DNA of 64,000 nt from an uncultured bacterium (GTDB lineage Bacteria; Verrucomicrobiota; Verrucomicrobiia; Verrucomicrobiales; Akkermansiaceae), in NCBI GenBank assembly GCA_945831585.1, contig CAMACY010000003.1, forward strand, positions 1-64,000, read 5' to 3'. Positions 38,409-47,863 of the stretch are shown in pieces. The first letter of the stretch is position 1. Every line of letters begins with the position of its first letter. Below the pieces are notes generated by a model. It was not told the DNA's origin. It did no database searches and saw only the letters and a program-made list of their open reading frames with translations. The translations under genes were made by a program, and so were the position numbers.

Positions 38409-40923
38409 TCAGTCGCGCGCGTCGGGGGCGCGCTCGGGCCAATCGTGGCGCGGGTAGCGCCCCGCCAAGTCCTTCTTCATCTGCGGGTAGCCTGTGCGCC
38501 AAAAGGAGGGCAGGTCACGCGTCACCTGGTAGGGGCGCTGGTTCGGCGCCAGCACCTCCACCAGCACCGGCACACGCCCCTCGGCGATGACGGGTGTCTC
38601 CGGCACCCCGAAGAGCAGCTGGCACTTGAGCCCGAAGCTCGGCGTGCCGTCCTCGCGGTACAGCAGCTTCACCTCGCGCCCGTTGGCTAGCCGCAGCGTG
38701 CGCGGGGCGTAGCGGTCCAGGCAGCGGCGCTGCCAATCGCTCAACCACTCCGCCAGCACCGGCAGCACCGGGCGCGCCGCAATCTCCTTGTAGCTCACCG
38801 CCCCCTCGCAGAGCAGGGTGATAGCCAGCAGCCGTTCCTCCTCGCCGAAGGGCGGTAGCTCCAGCTCGGGCATCGCCTCGCGCAGGCAGCGCAGGCGGTG
38901 AATCCACTGCAACACATGGCCATCCCAGCCCTCGAGCCGCAGCTGCCCGCGCAGCACCTGCTCGGCCAGCAGCGGGGCGGCCTCCTCGGGCGCGGCATCG
39001 CCCGTCTCGCGCTCCGACACCACCAGATCGCGGTAGAGGGAGCGGTGGTGGTTGAGCACGCGGCGGCGTGCCGGGTCGTACACCGCCACATCGTCCTCGC
39101 GCAGCGGCAGGAGCTCGGCGGGCAGCAGGGTGCAGCGCGACAGGCGCGTCTCCACCGTGCGCCCGCCGATTTCCGTGATGTCGGCGGCCAAAAACAGCTC
39201 GGCGCGGCGCGCGACGGAATCGGCGGCGATGCTGCCGCTGCGCTTGCCCGTGAGCCGCGCCGTGGCGCTCGTTGCACTGTGGCGCACCGCCACCGCGTCG
39301 GGGAAGGAGCCGAGCAGCGCGCGCTGCAGCGGCTCGCGGTAGCTCTCCCAGTCGGGCTCGCTCGTGCGGCACAGGCGGCGGAACACCTGGCGCACCTCTC
39401 GCGCCGCGCGCCCCATGACGCCCAAGCGGCTGCAAGCCGCTCCCTCGAAATGCAGCGCCTCGGCCGCCGCCACCGCGCGCCACTCGGCCTGAAAATCTGT
39501 CCAATCCTCCTCGCGGCGCAGGCTCTCGTGCAGCCCCGTGTTCAGCGCCACCTCTTCGCCCTGCAACAGCGCTGCCACCGCCGCTGCCTCCGCCGCGCAG
39601 CCGCTCGCCTCACCCTCCGCCAGCAGGCGCGCCAGCACCGGCGGCAGGGGGTAGCGCAGCATCTGTCGCCCCAGAGCGGTGAGCCCCTGCGCATCCGCTG
39701 CCCCCAGCTCCAGCAGCAGCTGCCAAGCGCGCGCCGTCTCCGCCTCCGTGGGCGGCTCCGGCCAGGGAAAGGCGCGGATATCTGCCAGACTGTGGCAGCC
39801 CCACGAGAGCAGGTGCAAAAACGCCTGCGAGAGGTCGGCGCGGCGCACCTCGGGCTCGGGGAAGGGCGCGCGGCGGCGCTGCTCGGCCTCGCGCCACAGG
39901 CGGATGCACTGCCCGGGCGCCAAACGTCCCGCGCGACCCGCGCGCTGCTCCGCCTGCGCCTGCGCGATGGGCACCACATGCAGCGTGGAGAGCCCGCGCA
40001 GCGGATCCCAGCGTGCCTCGCGCACCGTGCCGCTGTCTACCACCGAGCGCACCCCCTCAATGGTCAGCGAGGTCTCCGCGATGTTGGTGGAAACGATGAT
40101 GCGCGGCACTCCGCGCGCCTCCACCGCCCGCGCCTGCGCCTCCGGCGGCAACTGACCGTGCAGCGGGCAAATCTCGTAGTCCCGCAGCGCGGGTAGGCGC
40201 TCCAGCAGCTCCGCCGTGCGGCGAATTTCATACACCCCCGGCAGAAAGACCAGAATATCCCCGCTCTCCGCCTGCCCCGCCAGCTCGCGCACGGCGGCGG
40301 CGCACTGCTCCCACACGGGAGGCGGCGCCACGCTCCCCCGCGCATCGCGCTGCGGCACGGGCGGGCGGTAGCGCACGCTCACGGGGTAGAGCCGCCCCTC
40401 CGCGCGCAGCACCCGCGCCTGCGGCAGGTAGCGCTGCCACTTGTCCAAGTCCGGCGTGGCCGACATGAGCAGCACCCCCAAATCGCGGCGCGCGCCCTGC
40501 TGCAGTTGTAACACCCGCGCCAGGCACAGGTCGCTCGCGAGGCGGCGCTCGTGCACTTCGTCAAACACGACCGCCCCCACCCCCTCCAGCAGCGGATCAT
40601 CCGTCAGCCGCCGCTCGAGAATGCCGTCCGTCAGGTAGAGAATGCGCGTGCGCTCCCCGTAGCGCGCGTCGAACCGCACGGCGTAGCCCACCTCTTGCCC
40701 CGAGGGGGCAGGGAAATTGCCGCGCGGTGTAGCCGGCCAGCAGCCGCGCGGCCAAGCGCCGCGGCTGCACCACGAGAATCGTGCCGCGCACCCCGGCCTC
40801 GAGCAGCATGCCCGGCACGCGGGTGGACTTGCCCGAGCCCGTCGGCGCACTGAGCAGGGCGCAGAAGCCCGGCTCGCGCGCCAGTGCCAGCAGCTCGGGG
40901 CGTATGCGTTCGATGGGCAGCAT
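38409..40923 (-). CDS. hrpB: ATP-dependent helicase HrpB, reading frame interrupted near 40704-40708
   Basis: LSAPTGSGKSTRVPGMLLEAG (one frame) joined to EVGYAVRFDARYGERTRILYLTDGILERRL, VVFDEVHERR, STNIAETSLTIEGVRSVVDSG (other frame). Confidence 0.9.
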
Positions 40924-40954
40924 GCCCCCTTGTACCATGCCCCGCCCCCGCTTG

Positions 40955-41740
40955 TCAAGGCTCGGCGGGCGCGGTGAGCAGCGCATCCACCGCCGAGCTG
41001 CGCGACAGGCTCGCGGCGTCGCGCCCCTCGGCGTTGCAGCGGGCGGCATCCGCCCCGTGCTCCAGCAGCAGCCGCACCATGCCGGGGTGACCGTTGAGCG
41101 CGGCATGCATCAGCAGGGTGTTGCCCTCCGCATCGGCGGTGTTTGCATCGGCGCCCGCCTCCAGCAGCACGCGCAGCGCCGGCAGACGACCGCTGTTGAC
41201 CGCCGCCTCCGCCACCCCGGGAGCTGTGGGCGGCAGCCCGGCCTCTAGCAGCGCACGCAGCGCCGCAGCATCGCCTCGCTCCGCCGCGCGTAGAGCCGCT
41301 GCCGCCAGCGCAGGGGCATCCGCCGCCGTCGGGGGAGCCTGCGCCAGCAGGCGGCGCAGCGCGCGCACCTGCCCCATCTCCGCCGCCAGACTCAGCGGGC
41401 AGTCGCCCTCGGCATCGGCGGCGTAGGGCGCGCGCCCCTCTGCCTCAAAGGCGCGGTACTTGGCTCGCGCCTCGGGGCTGACTCCCTGCTGCTGCGTCAG
41501 GTAGACCCAAGCCCCGCTGCCGAGGATGAGAAACACCATGCTCCACACCGTCAGCATCAGCGCGGGGCGCTGCGTCAGCCCGCGCGCCAGCGCCAGCACG
41601 GCATTGAGCGCAAAGACCGTGAAGCAGAGCACCGTCACCCCCGTCTCGGCGCTCGGGCAGGGGGTGTCGCTCATGAGCATCACGCCGAACAGCAGCATGG
41701 CCGTCAGCAACAACAGGGGATTGACCCAGAGTTTCCACAT
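40955..41740 (-). CDS. Ankyrin-repeat protein with N-terminal membrane segments
   Basis: NTADAEGNTLLMHAALNGHPGMVRLLLEHGADAARCNAEGRDAASL and further ankyrin-like units; hydrophobic N-terminus. Confidence 0.8.
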   Translation of the reverse strand: MWKLWVNPLLLLTAMLLFGVMLMSDTPCPSAETGVTVLCFTVFALNAVLALARGLTQRPALMLTVWSMVFLILGSGAWVYLTQQQGVSPEARAKYRAFEAEGRAPYAADAEGDCPLSLAAEMGQVRALRRLLAQAPPTAADAPALAAAALRAAERGDAAALRALLEAGLPPTAPGVAEAAVNSGRLPALRVLLEAGADANTADAEGNTLLMHAALNGHPGMVRLLLEHGADAARCNAEGRDAASLSRSSAVDALLTAPAEP

Positions 41741-41886
41741 GCTCCCCAGCATAGCAGATGCCGCGCGCGAGGTCGAGCCGCTTTCTGCGGCGTATGGACT
41801 CAAAAAACGACGGCGCGCGTAGCGAGTCGGCGCCTTGCTTCCGAAAAATTCGCCGTAGGGGGGAGGCTTTGGCGGCAAACAGTCGG

Positions 41887-41915
41887 TTGACATCCGCTGC
41901 AGAAGCGGTTACAAT
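41887..41915 (+). promoter_or_regulatory. sigma70-like promoter TTGACA-17-TACAAT
   Basis: -35 41887-41892, -10 41910-41915, ATG 41925. Confidence 0.7.
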
Positions 41916-41924
41916 GGGGATGTT

Positions 41925-42767
41925 ATGGAATATGTGACACTCAGAGGCGGGGTGCAGATGCCGCTGCTTGGTTTCGGTGTGTACCAGGTGACTCCCGATG
42001 CCTGTGCACGCTGCGTGACCGATGCGCTGCGCTCCGGCTATCGGGCGATTGATACGGCACAGGCCTATGAGAACGAGGAGGGCGTGGGGCAGGCGCTTGC
42101 GGCGGGCGGCTGGCCGCGCGAGGATGTGTTTATCACCACCAAGGTGTGGGTGAGTCATGCAGGGGAGAAGCAGGCGGCGGCCTCCATCGATGCCTCCCTG
42201 CGCAAACTGCGTACGGATTACATCGACCTGCTGCTCATTCACCAGCCCTACGGGGATTATTACGGAACCTGGCGCGCCATGATTGCGGCGCAACAAGCGG
42301 GCAAGGTGCGCGCCATCGGGGTGTCGAACTTCCTCCGCGACCGCTACCAGGATCTTGTGGAATTTTCGGGGGTGGTTCCCGCCGTGAATCAGGTGGAGAC
42401 GCATGTCTTTTGCCAGCAGCGTGCGCTCCAGGCGCAGATGGCGCGCTACGGCACGGTGACGGAGTCCTGGGGGCCGCTGGCCGAGGGCAAGAACGACATT
42501 TTCCGCAACGAGCTGCTGCGCCGCATCGGCGCCGCGCACGGCAAGACCGCCGCTCAGGTGGCGCTGCGCAGCCTGGTGCAGCGCGGCATTGCCTGCATCC
42601 CCAAAACCACGCACGCGGAGCGCATGCGCGAGAATATCGCCATCTTCGATTTTGAGCTTTCCCCCGCTGAGATGGAGCAGATTGCGGCGCTGGATACAGG
42701 TGCCCCGCTGATTTGCCGCCACGATGACCCGGCCTTCATCCGCTACATCGCCGATTTGTGCGAATGA
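41925..42767 (+). CDS. Aldo/keto reductase
   Basis: MPLLGFGVYQV, YRAIDTAQAYENEEGVGQAL, DLLLIHQPYGDYYGTWRAM, IPKTTHAERMREN. Confidence 0.95.
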   Translation: MEYVTLRGGVQMPLLGFGVYQVTPDACARCVTDALRSGYRAIDTAQAYENEEGVGQALAAGGWPREDVFITTKVWVSHAGEKQAAASIDASLRKLRTDYIDLLLIHQPYGDYYGTWRAMIAAQQAGKVRAIGVSNFLRDRYQDLVEFSGVVPAVNQVETHVFCQQRALQAQMARYGTVTESWGPLAEGKNDIFRNELLRRIGAAHGKTAAQVALRSLVQRGIACIPKTTHAERMRENIAIFDFELSPAEMEQIAALDTGAPLICRHDDPAFIRYIADLCE

Positions 42768-42772
42768 GTGCC

Positions 42773-43495
42773 TCAGCCCGCATCCTCGAAGATGATGCGG
42801 GTGATGACGGCGGAGGGTGCCGGGCTGTCGTCGGCGCGGCGAGCAGGGTAGAAGCTCCAGCGCGCGAGAATCCACGCGCGGGTGCGGCGGTCGAGCTCGC
42901 TCTGCCCGCTGCTCTCCAGAATCTCCACGGCGGTGGGCTCGCCCTGCGCCGAGACGCTGATGCGCACGCGCAGCTGCGCGGCGTGGGGCGGGACGGGCGG
43001 CGGCGGCGCGGGCGTGTGGCGGTAGCGGGGCGGGCGGAGCGGCGGTGCCGTGTCCGTGGGCGGTGTCGCGTGGCGCGCTACCGCGATGCGGCGGGAGGGT
43101 GCCCCTGTCGGCGTCGCCTCGGGGGGGGCGTCCCACTCGGCTTCCGGCGGGAGCTCAGGCAGTTCGGGCAGTTCCGGTGCCGGGGGCATCTCGGCCATGA
43201 CGTGTTCCGCTCCGGAAGCGCACAGGCGGATGTCCGCCTCCGGTAGCGGGGTAGGTAGGGGGGCGGGTGTATGGGGGCGCTGCGGCCGTGGGGCGGCGGC
43301 TTCGCAGAGCCTCGCTGTCAGGGGCGCCTGGGCGCCTGCGGCTGCGCCTCGTGGGTGTGGAAGCCGCATCGCTGCCATGGCCGATGCACCGAGCAGGGTA
43401 AGCACGGCGAGCGCGCGACCGCGCGCGGCGGCCAGCAGGCGTGCGCGGCGTTGTGCTGCGCGGTCGCGGGTGCATCGCTCGAAGCGGCGGCTCAC
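42773..43495 (-). CDS. TonB-family protein (GTG start overlapping upstream stop)
   Basis: N-terminal TM, Pro-rich linker, C-terminal VRISVSAQGEPTAVEILESSGQSELDRRTRAWILARWSFYPA. Confidence 0.85.
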   Translation of the reverse strand: MSRRFERCTRDRAAQRRARLLAAARGRALAVLTLLGASAMAAMRLPHPRGAAAGAQAPLTARLCEAAAPRPQRPHTPAPLPTPLPEADIRLCASGAEHVMAEMPPAPELPELPELPPEAEWDAPPEATPTGAPSRRIAVARHATPPTDTAPPLRPPRYRHTPAPPPPVPPHAAQLRVRISVSAQGEPTAVEILESSGQSELDRRTRAWILARWSFYPARRADDSPAPSAVITRIIFEDAG

Positions 43496-45294
43496 GGCTC
43501 TGTCCAGTAGAGATGAGCCTGCCCCAGCTCGTAGGGCGCGGCGGCGGTGAAGATCCCCTCCTGCTCGCTCGGGAGATGCAGGCGCGGCGCATGCAGCAGG
43601 TACACTTGGTTCTCGCGCCAGCCGGGCAGCCACAACGCCAGCTCGCGCACGCGCTGCTCGATGGCGGCGAGCGCGGCGGCATCGGGCGCGGCTTCGTAGC
43701 GCTCAATCAGAGCATCCAGCGCGGCATCCTGCGCGCCGAAGGGTGCATCGTAGCCCGAGGCGCTGCTGTGGAGCAGGCGGCGCGGGCGCGGTAGGGGCGT
43801 GTCCGCAGCCGTCGCCCAAAAGAGCAGCTCGTGGCGTCCCTCCTGCACCTGTTGTGCCGCCGACTGCCAAGGCTGGGCATCCGGCACCAGCTCCGCCCCG
43901 CAGCGCCGAGCTCCCGCGACGAGCAGCTGCACCAGCGTGCTCACCTTCTCGTTCGGCGTGTAGCAGAGTCGCACCCGCAGCGGCTCGCCCGAGGGGCGGC
44001 GCAGGATGCCGTCGCTGCCCGACTGTGTGTAACCCGCCGCGGCAAAGGCGGCGCGCGCGGCGGCCGGGTCATAGCGTGGCGGCTCGCCCTCGGGCGCGCT
44101 CAGGGCGCCGTATCCTTCGAAAAGCTTGGCGGCGCGCTCGGCCTCGCCTCGGAAGAGTAGCTCGGTGGCGCGCCCCATGTCCAGCGCGTGCAGTAGCCCG
44201 CGGCGCAGCTGCACATCGGGCAGGGTGCGCGCGTTGAGGGCAATGCCGTAGGGCGGCAGCGGGTACTCCGCCGCCCGCAGCTGCACCCGCCGCAGCCCCG
44301 CCGCCTCGCACTCCTCCGCGCGGCGGTGCCAGGCCGTCAGGTTGCGCGTTTGCAGGGCATCCAGCCGCCCGCGCAGCAGGAACTCCCAGGCCTGCGCCTC
44401 ATCGGTGAGAAAATGGTACTCCACGGCATCGGCGTTGCAACTGTGGCGCAGGTAGGGCTGCTCGCGTCCCCACCAATGGCGCACGCGCTCCAGCACCACC
44501 AGCCGCCCGCGCTCACAACGCCCCACGCGGTAGCCCCCCGTGGTGGGGGGAATGCGCTGCGCGTAGCGCTCGCGGTAATCGCTGCCGAACGCGGCGTAGA
44601 AGGAGGGCTCTGCCGCCGTCAGCAGTGCGGCGGCGCTCTGCTCGGGACAGGGCGAGGGGTGCCGCAGCGTCAGCGAGAGAGCACCGTCGCCGTACACCCG
44701 AAGCTCCTCGGCCTCCTCCGCCAGCCGCTGCGCTCCCCCGTCGCCGCACTCCGCGCGCAGCAACGCCCCCAGCAAGTAGTCCCCCGCGCGCAGCGGGCGT
44801 CCATTGCTGTAGCGCACCCCCTCGCGCAGGAAAAAGAACACTTGTTGCCCCCGCACTGCCCAGGTCGCTGCCGTTCCGGGCAGGGACGCTCCCGTCTGCG
44901 GGTGCCGCATCACCAAGGGAATATCCACCGTGCGGAAGGCGTTGTCGTGGAAAAATTGCGGCTGTGTGCTGCCGAAGCGCAGCCAGTGTGCGGGGTAGGG
45001 GCCGGGGCAGCTCAGCCGCACCCGACCGCCGAGGACGGCGCGCGGCGAGCCGATGTCCGGCTGCCCGGCGCCGTCCTGTCGCTGCAAGTCTGCGGGAATT
45101 TCTTCCTCTGAGCCCCAACAGAGGCGCAGCCCCCCCACCCGCGCCGCGCGCTCGCGCCAGTCCGCAGGGTAGGGGGCAGGGCGGGTGTCTGCCGCCGCCG
45201 CCGTGGGCGCGGCGGAGGGCGTGAACGCCCGCGGCACCGCCCAAAGGAGCAACGCCGGAACGGCAAGCAGCGGCAGAACCCAAAACGCGCGCAT
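43492..45294 (-). CDS. Extracellular solute-binding protein, family 5 (peptide/nickel type)
   Basis: FFLREGVRYSNGRPLRAGDYL, YGIALNARTLPDVQLRRGLLHALDM, YDPAAARAAFAAAGY; N-terminal signal/TM. Confidence 0.85.
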   Translation of the reverse strand: MRAFWVLPLLAVPALLLWAVPRAFTPSAAPTAAAADTRPAPYPADWRERAARVGGLRLCWGSEEEIPADLQRQDGAGQPDIGSPRAVLGGRVRLSCPGPYPAHWLRFGSTQPQFFHDNAFRTVDIPLVMRHPQTGASLPGTAATWAVRGQQVFFFLREGVRYSNGRPLRAGDYLLGALLRAECGDGGAQRLAEEAEELRVYGDGALSLTLRHPSPCPEQSAAALLTAAEPSFYAAFGSDYRERYAQRIPPTTGGYRVGRCERGRLVVLERVRHWWGREQPYLRHSCNADAVEYHFLTDEAQAWEFLLRGRLDALQTRNLTAWHRRAEECEAAGLRRVQLRAAEYPLPPYGIALNARTLPDVQLRRGLLHALDMGRATELLFRGEAERAAKLFEGYGALSAPEGEPPRYDPAAARAAFAAAGYTQSGSDGILRRPSGEPLRVRLCYTPNEKVSTLVQLLVAGARRCGAELVPDAQPWQSAAQQVQEGRHELLFWATAADTPLPRPRRLLHSSASGYDAPFGAQDAALDALIERYEAAPDAAALAAIEQRVRELALWLPGWRENQVYLLHAPRLHLPSEQEGIFTAAAPYELGQAHLYWTEP

Positions 45295-47270
45295 CAGAAG
45301 CTGAGCGTGCAGCCCGCGTGAACACTCGTGCCGGCGTTGAGCAGGGCGTCCGCATCCGATACCCACGACGGCTCCGCCACGAAGCGCTGATTGGTGAGGT
45401 TCTCCACGCGCAGGTGCAGCCGCAGATGCTCACTGAGCGTGTAGTGGGCGTACCAGCGCAGGATGTAGTAGTTGTCCTGCCGCTGCTGATTCCAATCTGT
45501 GCGACCGACGGCGGCGCTCAGCCCCACACCGGTGGTGAAGCGCTCCGTGGGGCTGGTGTGGATGTCACCTGCCCAGACCTGCCGCGCGGTTTCGGCCAGC
45601 TGTTTGTCGCCGGACTTGGGCTGCGTCAGCGTGTAGGAGAGGCTGTAGCCTGTGTTCCACGCGCGCTCCCAAGTGCCGCGCAGCGCCAGCTCGACCCCCT
45701 GCGCGGTGCTGTGCCCGTGTGCGTTGATGTAGTGGTAGCCATCGGCTCGCTCCTCCGTACCGATGTGATCCTCCAGCCGCGTCCAGAACAGGGTGACCGA
45801 AGCGCGGTGGTCGCGCAGGTACTCCTGCTCGAAACCCGCATCAACCGTCAGATTCTGCTCGACATCCAAGTCGGGATTGCCATGGTAGAGAGCCCCCCAG
45901 GAGCTGACATAGGTGCTGTTGCTGCGCTGGAAGGAAGTGGGGGCGAGGTAGCCCCTGCCGATGCTGCCGAAGAGCCGGCTGCGCTCGCGGTTGAAGCGGT
46001 AGGAGCTCGCAGCGCGTGCCGTTGGCAGACCGGAGAAAACGCTGCTCTGATCCCAGCGCAGCGCTAAGCTGTTTTCCCAGCTCTTCCTCGGGCTGTAGAC
46101 ATGCTCGGCAAAGAGCGCGTACACATTTTCAAGACTGCGGCTGTCGTTGCGTGTGCCGCTGCCGCTGTCTGCTGTGTACAGGCTGCGGTTCCACGCCAAA
46201 CCGCCTGTGCTGCGGTGATGCTCGTTCCAGCGGTAGGCGTTGCGCCACTCCACTTGCACATTGCGGAGATTCGCGCTGTACGGCGAGCCCGGGGCGGGCA
46301 TGCTGCTGTCGCTGCCGTAGTAGCCGGCCATGAGGCTCGTGCTGTAGCGCGTGTTGACCTTCGACTCGACCTTGCCCGTCAGCAGGTTGCTGATGAACAC
46401 ATAGGGGGAGACAGCGGGGCTGGGCGGGTAGCTGCTCCAATCGAAGTCGCGGTATGCGTAGTCGGCATCCTCGCGGCGGTAGCTGAGGGTGACATGGGTC
46501 GATTCATTGAGCGCGTAGTCCAGGCGCAGCGCTTCGGCACGGTTGGTGTAGCGCCCGGCATGCTTGAGCCGCACCTTCCCCTTGCCGAGCGTCTCCAAAT
46601 CGTTGTTCGTGTGCTCGTAGGTCGCGGAGAGGAAGTAAGCCAGCTTGCCCGCCTCGCCCTGCGCGGTGAGATTGCCGAGGTAGCTGTCGTGACTGCCGCC
46701 CTCGTTGAAAAGCGTCAGGCTCGGCTTGCCCGCGCCCTTGGGGGTCTGCATATACAGCACACCCGCCATGCAGCCGCCGCCGTAGGTGGCAGCCTCTGCC
46801 CCGCGCAGCAGCTCCAGCTGCCCCAAATCGAAGGTGTTGGCACGCGCCAGTACATTGCTCGTCACCAGCCCGTTGCCCGAACCGGAGTTGAGGCGCATGC
46901 CGTCGAGCATGGTCTGCGTGTAGGCATCGCTCTTCAGACCGCGCACCACCAAGTAGGACGCATTGCCCCGCTGGTTCATGCCGCCACCGGGCATCACATA
47001 TACCCCGGGCACCTGCGTCGTCAGCGCATCGGACACGTTGTAGAGCTGCTGCGTGTCGCGCAGCTCGGCGGGGTTGAGGACAGTGACGGAGACACCCGTG
47101 TCGTTGTAGGGCACGGCTTGACCTCCGTGTGCCGAGACGGTGACGGGAGCGAGCTCCGTTTCAATTTCCGCCTGAAGCTCATTCTGAGCCCAGGCGCAGG
47201 AACCTGCCAACACAAGGGCAGGCACAACGCGCGCAGCACCCCACAGGGGCGCATTCTGTTTCTGTTTCAT
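45294..47270 (-). CDS. TonB-dependent outer-membrane receptor, putative corrinoid (BtuB-type) receptor
   Basis: Plug domain (NVSDALTTQVPGVYVMPGGGMNQRGNASYLVVRGLKSDAYTQTMLDGMRLN), beta-barrel, C-terminal aromatic LSF; preceded by cobalamin riboswitch. Confidence 0.88.
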   Translation of the reverse strand: MKQKQNAPLWGAARVVPALVLAGSCAWAQNELQAEIETELAPVTVSAHGGQAVPYNDTGVSVTVLNPAELRDTQQLYNVSDALTTQVPGVYVMPGGGMNQRGNASYLVVRGLKSDAYTQTMLDGMRLNSGSGNGLVTSNVLARANTFDLGQLELLRGAEAATYGGGCMAGVLYMQTPKGAGKPSLTLFNEGGSHDSYLGNLTAQGEAGKLAYFLSATYEHTNNDLETLGKGKVRLKHAGRYTNRAEALRLDYALNESTHVTLSYRREDADYAYRDFDWSSYPPSPAVSPYVFISNLLTGKVESKVNTRYSTSLMAGYYGSDSSMPAPGSPYSANLRNVQVEWRNAYRWNEHHRSTGGLAWNRSLYTADSGSGTRNDSRSLENVYALFAEHVYSPRKSWENSLALRWDQSSVFSGLPTARAASSYRFNRERSRLFGSIGRGYLAPTSFQRSNSTYVSSWGALYHGNPDLDVEQNLTVDAGFEQEYLRDHRASVTLFWTRLEDHIGTEERADGYHYINAHGHSTAQGVELALRGTWERAWNTGYSLSYTLTQPKSGDKQLAETARQVWAGDIHTSPTERFTTGVGLSAAVGRTDWNQQRQDNYYILRWYAHYTLSEHLRLHLRVENLTNQRFVAEPSWVSDADALLNAGTSVHAGCTLSF

Positions 47271-47289
47271 TGGGTTCGGCCATGGGTTG

Positions 47290-47475
47290 GGGGCGGTGCA
47301 TCGCCACCCCGCATTCCGGCAAGCCCCCATGGCTGGCATTCCGACTCGGCGCTGCTTGCAGCGCGCCACACGGTTGCGGCACAGCGGCGGATTCTCACCG
47401 CCTTCCCCATCTATTTCCTGCGGCATCCCGCCGCCTCCCGGGGGCTCTGGCACGCGCAGCGGACGCGCGTGCCGC
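47290..47475 (-). ncRNA. Cobalamin riboswitch
   Basis: Minus-strand GCCGCAGGAAATAGATGGGGAAGGCGGTGAGAATCCGCCGCTGTGCCGCAACCGT ... CCGAGTCGGAATGCCAGCC (conserved core and B12 box), then hairpin near the receptor start. Confidence 0.9.
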
Positions 47476-47481
47476 GGCGTC

Positions 47482-47510
47482 ATTCTATCGAGTGAGCCTA
47501 GGCGGGTCAA
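47482..47510 (-). promoter_or_regulatory. sigma70-like promoter TTGACC-17-TAGAAT for the riboswitch transcript
   Basis: Minus-strand TTGACC (47510-47505), TAGAAT (47487-47482). Confidence 0.7.
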
Positions 47511-47558
47511 GCGCAAAGTGGCTTCAGGTAAAGCGTATCACACGCATCCAAAGGATTC

Positions 47559-47839
47559 ATGAATCTGATGACAAGACGAACGATAGGGAAGCATGAAACG
47601 CTGCTTTGCCTCGTTGTGACTGTGGTGTATCTGCTGTTCTTCAGTCCCATGACGTTGCCGATACATCCGTATCATTATGATGGCGTGGCTATCTACGCTT
47701 GTGTAGGTAAGGGTATGACGCACGGTTTGTTGCCGTATCGGGATTTGTTTGATCACAAGGAGCCGCTATTGATCGCCGCTACGGTTGCGTGCTGGAAGAC
47801 GCGCGCAGCGGCCTCGTCTTGCTGCGGCTCAAGGAGTGA
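47559..47839 (+). pseudogene. Truncated membrane glycosyltransferase-like gene (N-terminal fragment plus possible C-terminal tail)
   Basis: MNLMTRRTIGKHETLLCLVVTVVYLLFFSPMTLPIHPYHYDGVAIYACVGKGMTHGLLPYRDLFDHKEPLL then loss of homology; YGCVLEDARSGLVLLRLKE* in another frame. Confidence 0.55.
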
Positions 47840-47863
47840 CGCGAGCCCTCCCCCGGAACGGGC

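Noticed and set aside
47271-47516. N-terminal 82-aa extension of the TonB-dependent receptor ORF
   Set aside because: This stretch is the cobalamin riboswitch leader; the signal peptide begins at MKQKQNAPLWG (47270).
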